Shown piece by piece: positions 1 through 7,427 of a DNA stretch of 17,245 nt. Numbering within the stretch: the stretch's first letter is position 1; each line of letters starts with the position of its first letter. The stretch is taken from positions 1 to 17,245 of the forward strand of contig CAYZPB010000019.1 in NCBI GenBank assembly GCA_964480445.1. The letters run 5' to 3'. Both the position numbers and the translations under genes were made by a program. Source of the stretch: CAYZPB01 sp964480445 (lineage in GTDB: Bacteria; Bacillota; Bacilli; Tepidibacillales; Tepidibacillaceae). The notes beneath the pieces were generated by a model, which was given only the letters and a program-made list of their open reading frames with translations, ran no database searches and had not been told where the DNA came from.

Positions 1-701
1 TCAGGGTCGTTAAGCGTTGTGCCCGTGCCAATTGTAATTAATACATCTTGAATTAGTGAGTCAGTCTGTTCTATATAGTGCACATCATTAGTCGCAACTA
101 AGGGAATCCCAACTTCATCACTTAGCTGGATAATCTTTGGCATTATTTGTGCCTCCTCAGGAAGTCCATGATCCTGTAGTTCAAGAAAAAAATTATTCTC
201 CCCAAAAATCCTATGATAACTAAGTGCAGCAGTTTTAGCGGCCTCATAATCACCTGCAAGCAGGCAATCGTTCACTTCTCCAGAAAGACAGGCACTAAGA
301 GCAATAATACCTTCGCTATATTTTTCAAGCGTCTCCTTATCAACGCGCGGGCGATAATAAAAGCCCTCAAGGTGACCAATCGAAACAATTTTCATTAAAT
401 TCCGATAGCCTTTCTCGTTTTCAGCAAGCAAGACCAAATGGTAGGTCTTCATTTCTTGACGTGAAACACGCTCAGAGCGATGACCTGGGGTAACATAAAT
501 TTCACAACCAATTATCGGCTTAATCCCATTTTTTAGACACTCCTGATAAAAAGGAATAGCACCATACATGCTACCGTGATCAGTTATTGCAAGTGCCTTC
601 ATCCCTAATCCCTTTGCCGTGGCTACAAGATCGGTAACTCTCGCTGCACCATCGAGCAGGCTATATTCACTATGCACGTGTAAATGAGTAAAACCAGACA
701 T
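1..701 (-). CDS. dnaE: DNA polymerase III alpha subunit (DnaE), N-terminal part, truncated by window edge
   Basis: Replicative DNA polymerase alpha subunit; only the first 233 codons lie inside the window and the rest continues past base 1. The protein starts MSGFTHLHVHSEYSLLDG, the first conserved motif of the PHP domain that opens all DnaE proteins, followed by the motif ALAITDHGSMYGAIPFY. Further in come a segment ending in GFYYRPRVDK and then SACLSGE and PLVATNDVHY, all typical of the DnaE PHP region. The ATG at 701 is preceded by AGAGGGAG at a suitable distance. The gene lies 23 bases after the UPF0173 hydrolase gene and probably shares its transcript. I cannot see the polymerase core, so DnaE rather than PolC rests on the N-terminus: PolC starts with OB and exonuclease-containing regions instead. 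Confidence 0.95.
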   Translation of the reverse strand, partial: MSGFTHLHVHSEYSLLDGAARVTDLVATAKGLGMKALAITDHGSMYGAIPFYQECLKNGIKPIIGCEIYVTPGHRSERVSRQEMKTYHLVLLAENEKGYRNLMKIVSIGHLEGFYYRPRVDKETLEKYSEGIIALSACLSGEVNDCLLAGDYEAAKTAALSYHRIFGENNFFLELQDHGLPEEAQIMPKIIQLSDEVGIPLVATNDVHYIEQTDSLIQDVLITIGTGTTLNDP

Positions 702-724
702 GAATTAGTCTCCCTCTAATCAAA

Positions 725-1411
725 TTAGATAGTCATAATATTGTTAGTTGATAAAACTTCCCCCACAAGTCCCTTTTTGCTAAGCTCTTCAACAAATAAA
801 TCCGGGTCCTGCATAATCAGTGGGAAGGTATTATAATGAATCGGTATCGTTTTCTTTGCCTTAATTAAGGAAGCAGCAATTAATGCATCCTCTATTCCCA
901 TAGTAAAATTATCGCCAATTGGTAATAAAGCAATGTCAAGCTGCTCCTTCTCAAGAAGTCGCATATCACTAAATAATGCAGTATCCCCTGCATGATAGAC
1001 CTTCTTATTATCCATCTCAATCAATACGCCACTTGGCATTCCCATGTAAGTAATCTCTCTTGTAAAGTTATTAATCAACGAGGAACCATGTAAAGCAGGC
1101 AGCGCTTTAAGTTTGCCAAATGGAAACTGGAAACTACCACCAATATGCAGGGCATGTGTATTCAAGTTTTCCCAGCTCAAATGCATAGCCAACTCATATG
1201 GTGCAATCACAAGGGCATTATTATTACGCGCAATCTCAACCGTGTCACCTAGATGATCACCATGACCATGTGTGACATAAATGAAATCGACCTTAATCTC
1301 TTTAGCTGTTACTTTAGTATGTGGATTATCAGTAATAAAGGGGTCAATGATTAATGAGTAATTCTCATCACTTAGTTGAACACAACTATGACCGTAATAC
1401 CTAATATCCAT
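725..1411 (-). CDS. UPF0173 family metal-dependent hydrolase (YtkL-like)
   Basis: A 228-residue metallo-beta-lactamase-fold protein of the UPF0173 family, which includes B. subtilis YtkL; its substrate is not established. The first metal-binding motif THGHGDHLGD (His48, His50, Asp52, His53) is intact. Later ligands are visible in PALHGSS, YHAGDTALF and IPIHYNTFP, so the dinuclear zinc site looks complete. The length fits the family (about 225-230 residues). The ATG at 1411 has a GAGGTGAT ribosome site just upstream. It sits 17 bases after the ylbF-like gene and 23 bases before dnaE, which suggests one transcript. No signal peptide is visible, so a cytoplasmic enzyme is expected. Confidence 0.9.
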   Translation of the reverse strand: MDIRYYGHSCVQLSDENYSLIIDPFITDNPHTKVTAKEIKVDFIYVTHGHGDHLGDTVEIARNNNALVIAPYELAMHLSWENLNTHALHIGGSFQFPFGKLKALPALHGSSLINNFTREITYMGMPSGVLIEMDNKKVYHAGDTALFSDMRLLEKEQLDIALLPIGDNFTMGIEDALIAASLIKAKKTIPIHYNTFPLIMQDPDLFVEELSKKGLVGEVLSTNNIMTI

Positions 1412-1428
1412 AACTAATCACCTCATAT

Positions 1429-1791
1429 TTATTCTTCTTTCTCAGTACTTCCTTTTGGCGCGAGTTCTTGTATCGGTTCATTCATAATTTTATAAACATC
1501 AGTTAGCATAAGGCTAAATTGACGTTCGACTTCAAAAAGACGCTTAATATCTTCATCTTCCAGCAATGCCGCATATGCAGCATTAATTGCTTCTATTTCT
1601 TCTTGATGTATTTCTTCCCTCGCTTCGTTTCTTTCGTATAGTTCCATCTGTTTAAGTTGATAATCCCTGATTTTCTCATACTGTTCAGGATTATTATTAA
1701 TCTTACTAGATAGTTCCTTAAATGCAATGTAACTTTCCTCTTGTACTAATGTTGCTGCAAAGGCATGTGCTTTGTCATAAATATTGGCCAT
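1429..1791 (-). CDS. YlbF/YmcA (Com_YlbF) family protein
   Basis: A small, highly charged, helical protein (120 residues from this start) resembling the YlbF/YmcA family. In B. subtilis YlbF, YmcA and YaaT form a complex that affects RNase Y, competence, sporulation and biofilm formation. The family look comes from the opening MANIYDKAHAFAATLVQEES, the early KxL/NNPEQYEKIRDYQ helix and the acidic second helix pair. A longer frame begins at 1824, but I reject that start: its ATG overlaps the -10 box at 1823-1828, and the ATG at 1791 has an excellent AGGAGGG site six bases upstream. The acidic/polar tail after PIQELAPKG is probably disordered. It is first in the transcript with the UPF0173 gene and dnaE. 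Whether it is YlbF, YmcA or another paralogue cannot be decided here. Confidence 0.75.
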   Translation of the reverse strand: MANIYDKAHAFAATLVQEESYIAFKELSSKINNNPEQYEKIRDYQLKQMELYERNEAREEIHQEEIEAINAAYAALLEDEDIKRLFEVERQFSLMLTDVYKIMNEPIQELAPKGSTEKEE

Positions 1792-1822
1792 TACAAACCC
1801 TCCTGTCAATGTTATTTCTTTC

Positions 1823-1828
1823 ATTATA
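1823..1828 (-). promoter_or_regulatory. -10 box of a probable promoter for the ylbF-like transcript
   Basis: On the minus strand this reads TATAAT, a perfect sigma-A -10 box. The base 17 positions upstream falls in a T-run of the preceding terminator, so the -35 hexamer is poor (TTTTTT). The position between the Tad operon terminator and the AGGAGGG site of the ylbF-like gene supports a real start of transcription, about 25 bases before the ATG at 1791. Confidence 0.5.
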
Positions 1829-1842
1829 CCTTAATTATGTTA

Positions 1843-1883
1843 ATAAAAAAAATAAAAGATAGAAGAGTTTCCTCTTCTATCTT
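1843..1883 (-). terminator. Rho-independent terminator of the Tad operon
   Basis: A perfect 12-bp stem (arms 1856-1867 and 1872-1883) closes a four-base loop. On the minus strand it is followed by a run of eight T within a longer AT-only tract (1855 down to 1843). It therefore terminates transcripts arriving from the Tad operon. The stop codon of the last Tad gene (1877-1879) lies inside the stem, so the gene's end and the terminator overlap. The A-rich side does not place T residues after the stem for plus-strand transcription, so it looks one-directional. Confidence 0.93.
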
Positions 1884-2368
1884 AAACCAGCCTGCCATTC
1901 ATGTGCGGCTACGGCTATTAGGTCAGGCACCGATTTTGTTAAACTATACTCAGGTTGACCAGCATTAATTATAACAATTACTGTTGGTGCACTAACTATT
2001 ATTTCAAAGTTAATTTCCTGGCTGTTAAAATGATAGGGGTAATTAGTGTTGAAATCATCAAGATAATAAACTGTATACTCAACCTGCTCTACCCAATAAT
2101 AGTTATTTATGGGCAACAAGCTATTGTTTAAATTCATGCTTTCCTTAAGCACCCTACGAGCGGCTAAATCACCAGCTTCTTGATTAAAAACTAGGTAACC
2201 ATCCTTATAATGCTCTACCACAGTAAATTGTGCCGCTGCTGCTGCCGCTTCCTCAGCAATATACTTTAACAAATAAAGTTGTTCTTGGTGCTTATTATAG
2301 TCAACTTGAAAGATTGTGAATATTGCGAATAAAACAAATAACGAAATACCGATAATATATGACTTCAT
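1877..2368 (-). CDS. TadE/TadF-like pseudopilin, last gene of the Tad operon
   Basis: A 163-residue protein with a single N-terminal hydrophobic segment (about residues 3-22, opening MKSYIIGISLFVLFAIFTIF) and a soluble C-terminal part rich in beta-type sequence. This is the shape of TadE/TadF-type minor pilins, which are held in the membrane by one helix with the rest outside. I see no named motif that proves the family; the call rests on architecture and on being the last gene of a Tad operon. An alanine run (EEAAAAAAQF) follows the helix, as in the amphipathic part of a pilin alpha-1 helix. No Glu at the usual position 5 after a cleavage site is seen. The ATG overlaps the previous stop (ATGA), indicating coupled translation. 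It could instead be a secreted or assembly-linked lipoprotein-like anchor. Confidence 0.65.
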   Translation of the reverse strand: MKSYIIGISLFVLFAIFTIFQVDYNKHQEQLYLLKYIAEEAAAAAAQFTVVEHYKDGYLVFNQEAGDLAARRVLKESMNLNNSLLPINNYYWVEQVEYTVYYLDDFNTNYPYHFNSQEINFEIIVSAPTVIVIINAGQPEYSLTKSVPDLIAVAAHEWQAGLR

Positions 2369-2778
2369 TGTGGCAACAGCTCACTTGGTACCTCTCCGCT
2401 AATAATATATTCGTAGCTATTGTCCTGATCACTAATACCATAAAAAATATTTGCGGCGATTACTTTATCAATCGGTATACCTATTTCAAAATGTATCATT
2501 TCTCTTTCATCAAAATTATCTAAACGATATTTAGGAGTCCTTGTGGCTTCAATCCTTATATCAGCTGGTGAAACCTTTAATTTGTTTGTTATTTGCATTC
2601 TTAGATCATCTAGATTTGATTGTTTGAAGTAGCCATCCGTTCTAGCTTTTTGCGCGGCGTTATACACAATATTATTTGTAGTCTGAATTTTGTAATGATT
2701 AATTTGGTTGACCGACCATTGTAAGGGAAAGAAAATCAATACTAAAAAAACTGCAAAACCAACAATATATTCCTTCAT
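2365..2778 (-). CDS. Small single-pass pseudopilin-like protein of the Tad operon
   Basis: A 137-residue protein with one N-terminal membrane helix (about residues 4-22, MKEYIVGFAVFLVLIFFPLQ) and a hydrophilic remainder. The opening MKEYIVG closely matches the start of the next protein in the operon (MKSYIIG), so the two are probably related subunits. After the helix comes an amphipathic stretch with NNIVYNAAQKAR, as expected for a pilin-like alpha-1 helix, then a mixed alpha/beta domain. It would be a TadE/TadF-like minor pilin or pseudopilin. AAGGATG lies upstream of the ATG at a suitable distance. The stop overlaps the ATG of the next gene by four bases. Function is inferred from context only. 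Confidence 0.6.
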   Translation of the reverse strand: MKEYIVGFAVFLVLIFFPLQWSVNQINHYKIQTTNNIVYNAAQKARTDGYFKQSNLDDLRMQITNKLKVSPADIRIEATRTPKYRLDNFDEREMIHFEIGIPIDKVIAANIFYGISDQDNSYEYIISGEVPSELLPQ

Positions 2779-2796
2779 TGCATCATCCTTACCTTA

Positions 2797-2952
2797 TTAA
2801 GGAACTGTTATTACCTCAATTTCTTCGATCATTTTATCTGCAATTGTATTGGCCCCTGATCTTAAACTATTAGAATCAGCACCCAATACTAGTGTATTAG
2901 CAATAAAGACTCCTAGCAGTATAAGCGCTACTGTAACTATTAATTGTTTCAT
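2797..2952 (-). CDS. 51-residue hydrophobic pilin-like peptide of the Tad operon
   Basis: This short gene, read directly from the sequence, encodes 51 residues. It starts MKQLIVTVALILLGVFIANT, a single hydrophobic helix, and ends with a short polar, acidic tail (ADKMIEEIEVITVP). Its size matches Flp-type pilins, which are usually 50-70 residues, and it lies exactly where a pilin could be, between tadC and the two pseudopilin-like genes. A strong site GAGGTGA sits eight bases before the ATG, better than that of tadC, which could mean higher translation. It lacks the usual Flp prepilin motif (Gly then Glu-Tyr after cleavage), so whether it is the main pilus subunit, a minor pilin or an uncleaved membrane peptide is open. 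Confidence 0.7.
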   Translation of the reverse strand: MKQLIVTVALILLGVFIANTLVLGADSNSLRSGANTIADKMIEEIEVITVP

Positions 2953-2971
2953 ATATTATTTCACCTCTAAT

Positions 2972-3856
2972 CTAATTAATATAAAACTGAATATTATTTA
3001 TCGCTTCTATATAGTAAACAATAACTACAAAATTCAACATAATTACAACACTCGTTGCAATCACAGTAAAATATATAAGATTGCTTCTATTTTCATTAGC
3101 GATTATTCGGCTTGTTTCACGCTCCTTCCTTATAATTTGTAATAGTAAGTCGATTTGTGCCACTAGCTCTTTGGTGGTTAAGTCGTCAAGTTTTCTTAAA
3201 ATTACTGAAAACTCATGAGAAGTGCGGGTACCTATTGCATCACTAAAAAGATTAACCGCTTCATTCAACTGTCCTAAATTCCATAAGGAAATCATCTTCC
3301 CTAGCACTGGTTTTATCTGTCCAGCAGACTCATAAAGTGAATTGAGTATGTAATCAGAACTATACTCTTTGTAATTACTAGCAACCGCCAAATTCTTCAA
3401 GTGTAGTGTTAGTCTATACAATTCGAAATCAATGCTCTTTTTGCGGCGGTTCTCATATAGATCTAAAAGATATTGATATGGGGTTTTGCTTCCAAAAATT
3501 TTTTCTCGAGGAAAAAGCAGTAGGTATAGAGAAATAATTAGAATAAACAGTACTTTAATAGTAGAATTGCTACTTGCGACCAGCATTAATATGCCCAATA
3601 GAAGAGCAAGGACTAGTAGAGTATTATGTGCAAGTAGATAATATTTTCTATTAATTGTAGTTTTTAGTAATTTGTTTGTTGTATCAACATCGACAGGAAT
3701 AAGAAATTTCTGGTAGCGGGTTTTTATAGCAGAAAAACTGTGCCTAGGACTATCTTTTGGTATTAACTTTCTAGAGACATGCCGCGAGCTAATAATTAAG
3801 ACTGACAATAACAGTAAAACTGTAATTATGATTAAATAAATAATATTGATACTCAT
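2972..3856 (-). CDS. tadC: TadC-like inner-membrane platform protein (GspF family)
   Basis: A 294-residue membrane protein that would pair with TadB to form the inner-membrane platform on which the secretion ATPase acts. It has an N-terminal membrane helix (about residues 3-22), a hydrophobic pair around residues 73-112, a long cytoplasmic helical segment (residues about 115-260) and a final membrane helix near residues 263-284. The cytoplasmic segment ends in LLQIIRKERETSRIIANENR, which resembles the end of a GspF/TadC domain just before the last helix. The gene follows tadB after seven bases and precedes the pilin-like genes. TadB and TadC are distant paralogues and the assignment of which is which follows gene order. 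The start site has only a weak ribosome site, so coupling to tadB is likely. Confidence 0.78.
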   Translation of the reverse strand: MSINIIYLIIITVLLLLSVLIISSRHVSRKLIPKDSPRHSFSAIKTRYQKFLIPVDVDTTNKLLKTTINRKYYLLAHNTLLVLALLLGILMLVASSNSTIKVLFILIISLYLLLFPREKIFGSKTPYQYLLDLYENRRKKSIDFELYRLTLHLKNLAVASNYKEYSSDYILNSLYESAGQIKPVLGKMISLWNLGQLNEAVNLFSDAIGTRTSHEFSVILRKLDDLTTKELVAQIDLLLQIIRKERETSRIIANENRSNLIYFTVIATSVVIMLNFVVIVYYIEAINNIQFYIN

Positions 3857-3863
3857 TTTTAAT

Positions 3864-4823
3864 TTAGAAATCTCTCTTTCTTTTTTTTAACCAAATATAA
3901 ATACCACTATTTATAAGCATAAATATGAAAATTAACAGAAAAAACTTTAAACCAATATTATTGAAAAATTGATATTCAATATATTTTGAAAAGTCAAATC
4001 CTATAATTGCGATCATTGCATATACACTAAACAAGTATATTGCGGGGGTTACATATTTAATCATAAATAGGGCTTCATTATTCTGTTGTCGGTCTCTCTC
4101 ATAAATATTGTTCATTGTTTTTGATTCTTCCAGAATATCTTCCAGCGCCTGAAAAACATTCTCCCCATGAACCAAACTGTATTTCAGGTTTTCTGATAGT
4201 ATAGCTGACCAGTTAGTTTTTAAAGCATAATTAAAAATATTAACGGCATCTATTATTTCGCCGTCAGAATTCGCTTGTTTAATTGAAAGGCTTAATTTTA
4301 TTAATGCTTTTTGTGAGTGTGCTGAATTTGATAAACGCGGAATCGTCTGGTCGATTGTTTCATACATATTATAATGATTAATGCGGTATTGGCTGATCAA
4401 TTCAATTAATAATTGCTCCATTTCTTTGCTTCCAGCCGTTCTAATCGTCTGTAACCTGAAGAATAATACCAAATAAGGAATAGACCCAGTAAAAACAGCA
4501 GCCAAAAAAATTACGGGTAGGACAGCACCGTTTTGATAAAAAAATAAGGATGTGGATAATGCAATTAAAAATGATACCAGTAACAATAAATATAGATTTC
4601 TTTTCTTATTAATACCGAAGCTTGTCTCGGCTAGTAACGAAAACTTACTGTAGTATTCAGCTCTGCGTGTTTTATTCTCATTGGATCGAATTATTTTATA
4701 TCTGTTATAGATGCTCATTCTACTATAAAGTTGGTTTATAAATGGGAAGCAAACCATCATAAATCCAATGAATAGAAATAAAGAAAAACCAATATAAAGA
4801 ATAACTTCTATTATCCCGTTCAC
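3864..4823 (-). CDS. tadB: TadB-like inner-membrane platform protein (GspF family)
   Basis: A membrane protein of the Tad platform, 319 residues from the start chosen here. Hydrophobic helices are near residues 4-30, 82-123 (a close pair) and two at the C-terminus (about 256-275 and 289-312). Between them lies a GspF-type cytoplasmic domain containing EMEQLLIELISQYR and GENVFQALEDILEESKTMN, the latter a typical motif of TadB. The frame is open up to an ATG at 4868, which would overlap the preceding gene by 44 bases. I prefer the GTG at 4823: it follows the preceding stop TAA (4827-4825) by one base and has GGGAG (4831-4835) seven bases upstream. The final KKRKRDF tail is basic, so it should face the cytoplasm. 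Confidence 0.82.
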   Translation of the reverse strand: MNGIIEVILYIGFSLFLFIGFMMVCFPFINQLYSRMSIYNRYKIIRSNENKTRRAEYYSKFSLLAETSFGINKKRNLYLLLLVSFLIALSTSLFFYQNGAVLPVIFLAAVFTGSIPYLVLFFRLQTIRTAGSKEMEQLLIELISQYRINHYNMYETIDQTIPRLSNSAHSQKALIKLSLSIKQANSDGEIIDAVNIFNYALKTNWSAILSENLKYSLVHGENVFQALEDILEESKTMNNIYERDRQQNNEALFMIKYVTPAIYLFSVYAMIAIIGFDFSKYIEYQFFNNIGLKFFLLIFIFMLINSGIYIWLKKRKRDF

Positions 4824-4824
4824 A

Positions 4825-6264
4825 TTAACTCTCCCTATTTTCTTTAGCATAGAAGGGCCTGATAACACTATCTCCAGCCATCGGCTTTTTCCCAGCTAGT
4901 TTCTTAAGCTCTCTTTTAAATATTAAAAGGGCAGCGCTCTCTTCTTGCATAGCAATTTCTTCTTTATCATTTCCAATGTCATATTTATAGGACCAGTCAT
5001 CTGATTGGTAGTTATATTTAACAATCTGATGGATAGTAATTAGTCTAGAAACTGGGTCATACCGTAATTCATATACACTTTTTAGTCGTTTTTGTGATCG
5101 GTCCTGTAATTGAATAAACTCATATAAATAGTGATATCCCTTGGCCAACTTAACCATAGTTGAACTCAGGTCGCCACCAAACTTCGCAATGATTTCAGTG
5201 GCCGCATCATATATAAAGTCAGTTGCATCTGTTGAATGAAAGGTGCTTTTCACTCTGCGGGTACCTTTGGTAGTTATTTTTAGTGCTAAATTAAGAGCTA
5301 CTGCATCACGTGCTTCAGCTAAAATAAAGTAATCTGCGTCTGTGCGCATGAGTGACTTTGTAATCTCATTAAGCCTTTCGTCATCAGCAATTATTTGTAT
5401 TATTGGTGCCTCTGGCATTATTTGGTGGAGTGGAATCTCTGGATCAGTCTCAATTAAAACCCCTTCCAAACTTTTATCTTCATAACTTTGCCAGGTCTCT
5501 AGAAAAGTTGTTTTTCCACTTCTGACTGGCCCAACAAAATTAACATTGTAACCAATTTTTATTTTAGCTTTCAGTAAAGGAATTATTTCCTCGGGAATTG
5601 TACCTCTTCTCGCCTGTTCAACAAAAGTTAATTGTTCAATTATATATTTTCGAAATACAATGGTTGGTTCCTTTGCATCTTCAAATATAGTAATGCGGGT
5701 CCCATCCAGCATATATACTTCTGCATACTTATTACTTAGATGAATCTCTGGATTTCGTAACAAGAGCGCTTTTCTCAGCTGTTTTAACCGCTCTGGTAAT
5801 ATTCGTTGTTGTTGAAGCTGCATCTTGCCGTTTATTAAAAAAAATATTTTTTCACCAATAATTTTAGCTGAGCTACTCTCTTTCATTCTCTTCCAGGGAG
5901 CTATGCCAGCTAAACCCCAATTTTCATGAAAAATAGCTGTAGTTAAATTCTCATACCATGATGGATACCAAGCATTCTGCAGTCGGTGCTTCTTTAAGTA
6001 AGCTTCAATTTTTGAAATAAAGTAATTAGACTCAGCTTCGTAGCCAATAATTGCTTTTTTTTGGTAATCTAATAGTTGGTCAATTGTTGAATTCTCTTTC
6101 CCTTGCTCAAACTCCCAACCCTCCAAAAAATTCTGACTGATATTTTTACAAAGTGCGTGAAAGTTTAAAAGATTTTGATTGGTGGTTAAAGCCTTTTCGT
6201 CCAATGTCTTGCTTGCTTCAACTTCCTTCAAGTATTTATTTAAAGAAAAATAAGCTCCTGCCAT
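4825..6264 (-). CDS. Second, divergent CpaF/TadA-like secretion ATPase
   Basis: A 479-residue P-loop ATPase of the type II/IV secretion family that differs clearly from the CpaF protein earlier in the operon. The C-terminal half holds a Walker A motif GPVRSGKTT (about residues 245-253), a Walker B region DYFILAEARD (about 311-320) and a His-containing motif STFHSTDATD (about 340-349). The N-terminal half (residues 1-140) is helical and has no counterpart I recognise in standard CpaF. The protein lacks the GEVRG Walker B sequence of classical CpaF and has AEARD instead, but the Glu is kept. It starts at a TAATG overlap with the tadZ stop and lies just before tadB. It may be a retraction or accessory motor acting on the same platform; which role is inference. 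Confidence 0.85.
   Translation of the reverse strand: MAGAYFSLNKYLKEVEASKTLDEKALTTNQNLLNFHALCKNISQNFLEGWEFEQGKENSTIDQLLDYQKKAIIGYEAESNYFISKIEAYLKKHRLQNAWYPSWYENLTTAIFHENWGLAGIAPWKRMKESSSAKIIGEKIFFLINGKMQLQQQRILPERLKQLRKALLLRNPEIHLSNKYAEVYMLDGTRITIFEDAKEPTIVFRKYIIEQLTFVEQARRGTIPEEIIPLLKAKIKIGYNVNFVGPVRSGKTTFLETWQSYEDKSLEGVLIETDPEIPLHQIMPEAPIIQIIADDERLNEITKSLMRTDADYFILAEARDAVALNLALKITTKGTRRVKSTFHSTDATDFIYDAATEIIAKFGGDLSSTMVKLAKGYHYLYEFIQLQDRSQKRLKSVYELRYDPVSRLITIHQIVKYNYQSDDWSYKYDIGNDKEEIAMQEESAALLIFKRELKKLAGKKPMAGDSVIRPFYAKENRES
4831..4835 (-). promoter_or_regulatory. Ribosome binding site that sets the tadB start
   Basis: The minus strand reads GGGAG here, inside the last codons of the preceding ATPase gene, seven bases before the GTG at 4823. 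It favours a short spacing between the two genes over a 44-base overlap and explains why the GTG, not the ATG at 4868 or 4850, is the likely start. Confidence 0.6.
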
Positions 6265-7427
6265 TACATACCACCCAGACTGTTAATTTTTCGCCTAATT
6301 AATCCTTCTCTGGTTTCAACGCGATATGGTAGTTTTAGTTGCATAGAAATAATCTTGCATAGATAATCGACTTGGTTATTATAATTTTTTAGACCATAAT
6401 ACAATAATGTTTTTTGTTCTATTTCTGCCTTCCAGCCATAAAAATCTGCATGCGGAATTACTGTTGCGAGGATTGTTCCATATAAATTGCTTAATTGTTG
6501 ACTACTGTATGTAAATTCGGAACGTATATATTTATTAACTACCAACATAAACTGTTTAACATCAATGCCTAGATCATTAAATACTTGAGATTCAATTCTC
6601 TTATAGTTTTTGCGTACCGATTCTTGTTGCGTAACAATTAAATATCTTATCTTCGCAAGTTGAATTGAAGCAATTGCCAAGCCTGAATCAATATTCCCTC
6701 CGGCATCGATTACTACCAAATCAAATTTATTAGCTGCCATTTTTATCAGTTTTTTAACGTGTTCTGGATGAAAAAGCTTAACGTCTGGGGAGTAGTTTAC
6801 GCCGGGCAAAATGTATAGACCTTCAGACTCTTTTATACAAGCCTGTACTAACTCATCCTCTTCCAAAATATTATTGAATAGTTTAATTTTAAGTCGATCC
6901 ACACCAGTATCTAGATCGCTTTTTAGATACTCCCTACTAGGATTATTATTTAAACAGAGTAATCCGACACTAAAATCAGTATTTGCAGACAGCGTCTCAG
7001 CTACGGAATGGGACAGCATTGTAGTCCCAACTTTGTTGTCGGCGCCAAAAAAAGTTATTACATTTGACAGCTCATTTACTTCAGAGAAATTTTCTTTTAG
7101 AATTGTTTTAACTATTTCTTCATCAGTACATCTTCCGGAAATTAATTCAATACCATGTAAATGACAGATAGTTTGCATATTATTAAGGGTGTTATTATCA
7201 TAGTCGTAAAAGTATATGAAAAACACTTTTTTATTACTATTTTTAGATTTTTTATTTCCTGCAACTAGCGCCTGCAATCTTTCATAACTGATTATCTTCT
7301 CTGAGACTACTATAATTTCTGCGTCTATATTTTCATTGATTACACTTCCTTCTTCAACGTCAACATTGTCCATTATCTGTAAAAGATTAGCTATGCTATT
7401 ATTTTCTGATACAATAAAAATTTTCAT
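6264..7427 (-). CDS. tadZ: CpaE/TadZ-type localisation ATPase with pseudo-receiver domain
   Basis: A 387-residue protein with the TadZ layout: an N-terminal receiver-like domain (residues 1 to about 115, MKIFIVSENNS through a hydrophobic FFIYFYDYD strand, without a convincing phospho-acceptor site) and a MinD/ParA-like ATPase domain from about residue 122. The P-loop region reads FFGADNKVGTTMLSHSVAE. It matches the deviant Walker A of MinD-type proteins in shape, but the two lysines of KGGxGKT are not kept in place. Later, DLVVIDAGGN (Asp241) fits the Walker A-prime/switch region. TadZ proteins place the Tad machine at its site in the cell. The gene overlaps the CpaB-like gene by ATGA and the second ATPase by TAATG. 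A second CpaE-like domain is fused to the kinase two genes upstream. Confidence 0.85.
   Translation of the reverse strand: MKIFIVSENNSIANLLQIMDNVDVEEGSVINENIDAEIIVVSEKIISYERLQALVAGNKKSKNSNKKVFFIYFYDYDNNTLNNMQTICHLHGIELISGRCTDEEIVKTILKENFSEVNELSNVITFFGADNKVGTTMLSHSVAETLSANTDFSVGLLCLNNNPSREYLKSDLDTGVDRLKIKLFNNILEEDELVQACIKESEGLYILPGVNYSPDVKLFHPEHVKKLIKMAANKFDLVVIDAGGNIDSGLAIASIQLAKIRYLIVTQQESVRKNYKRIESQVFNDLGIDVKQFMLVVNKYIRSEFTYSSQQLSNLYGTILATVIPHADFYGWKAEIEQKTLLYYGLKNYNNQVDYLCKIISMQLKLPYRVETREGLIRRKINSLGGM

Noticed and set aside
213..398. Plus-strand frame of 61 codons inside dnaE
   Set aside because: It is fully antisense to the strongly conserved dnaE PHP region, has no ribosome site and no recognisable product.
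1765..1968. Plus-strand frame across the ylbF-like start and the operon terminator
   Set aside because: It crosses a perfect terminator hairpin and a promoter and shows no ribosome site or homology signal.
2849..3142. Plus-strand frame of 97 codons
   Set aside because: Antisense to the 51-residue pilin-like gene and tadC, with no upstream ribosome site; the minus-strand genes have strong sites and operon context.
6811..7164. Plus-strand frame of 117 codons in tadZ
   Set aside because: Serine-rich shadow of the antisense tadZ gene with no ribosome site.
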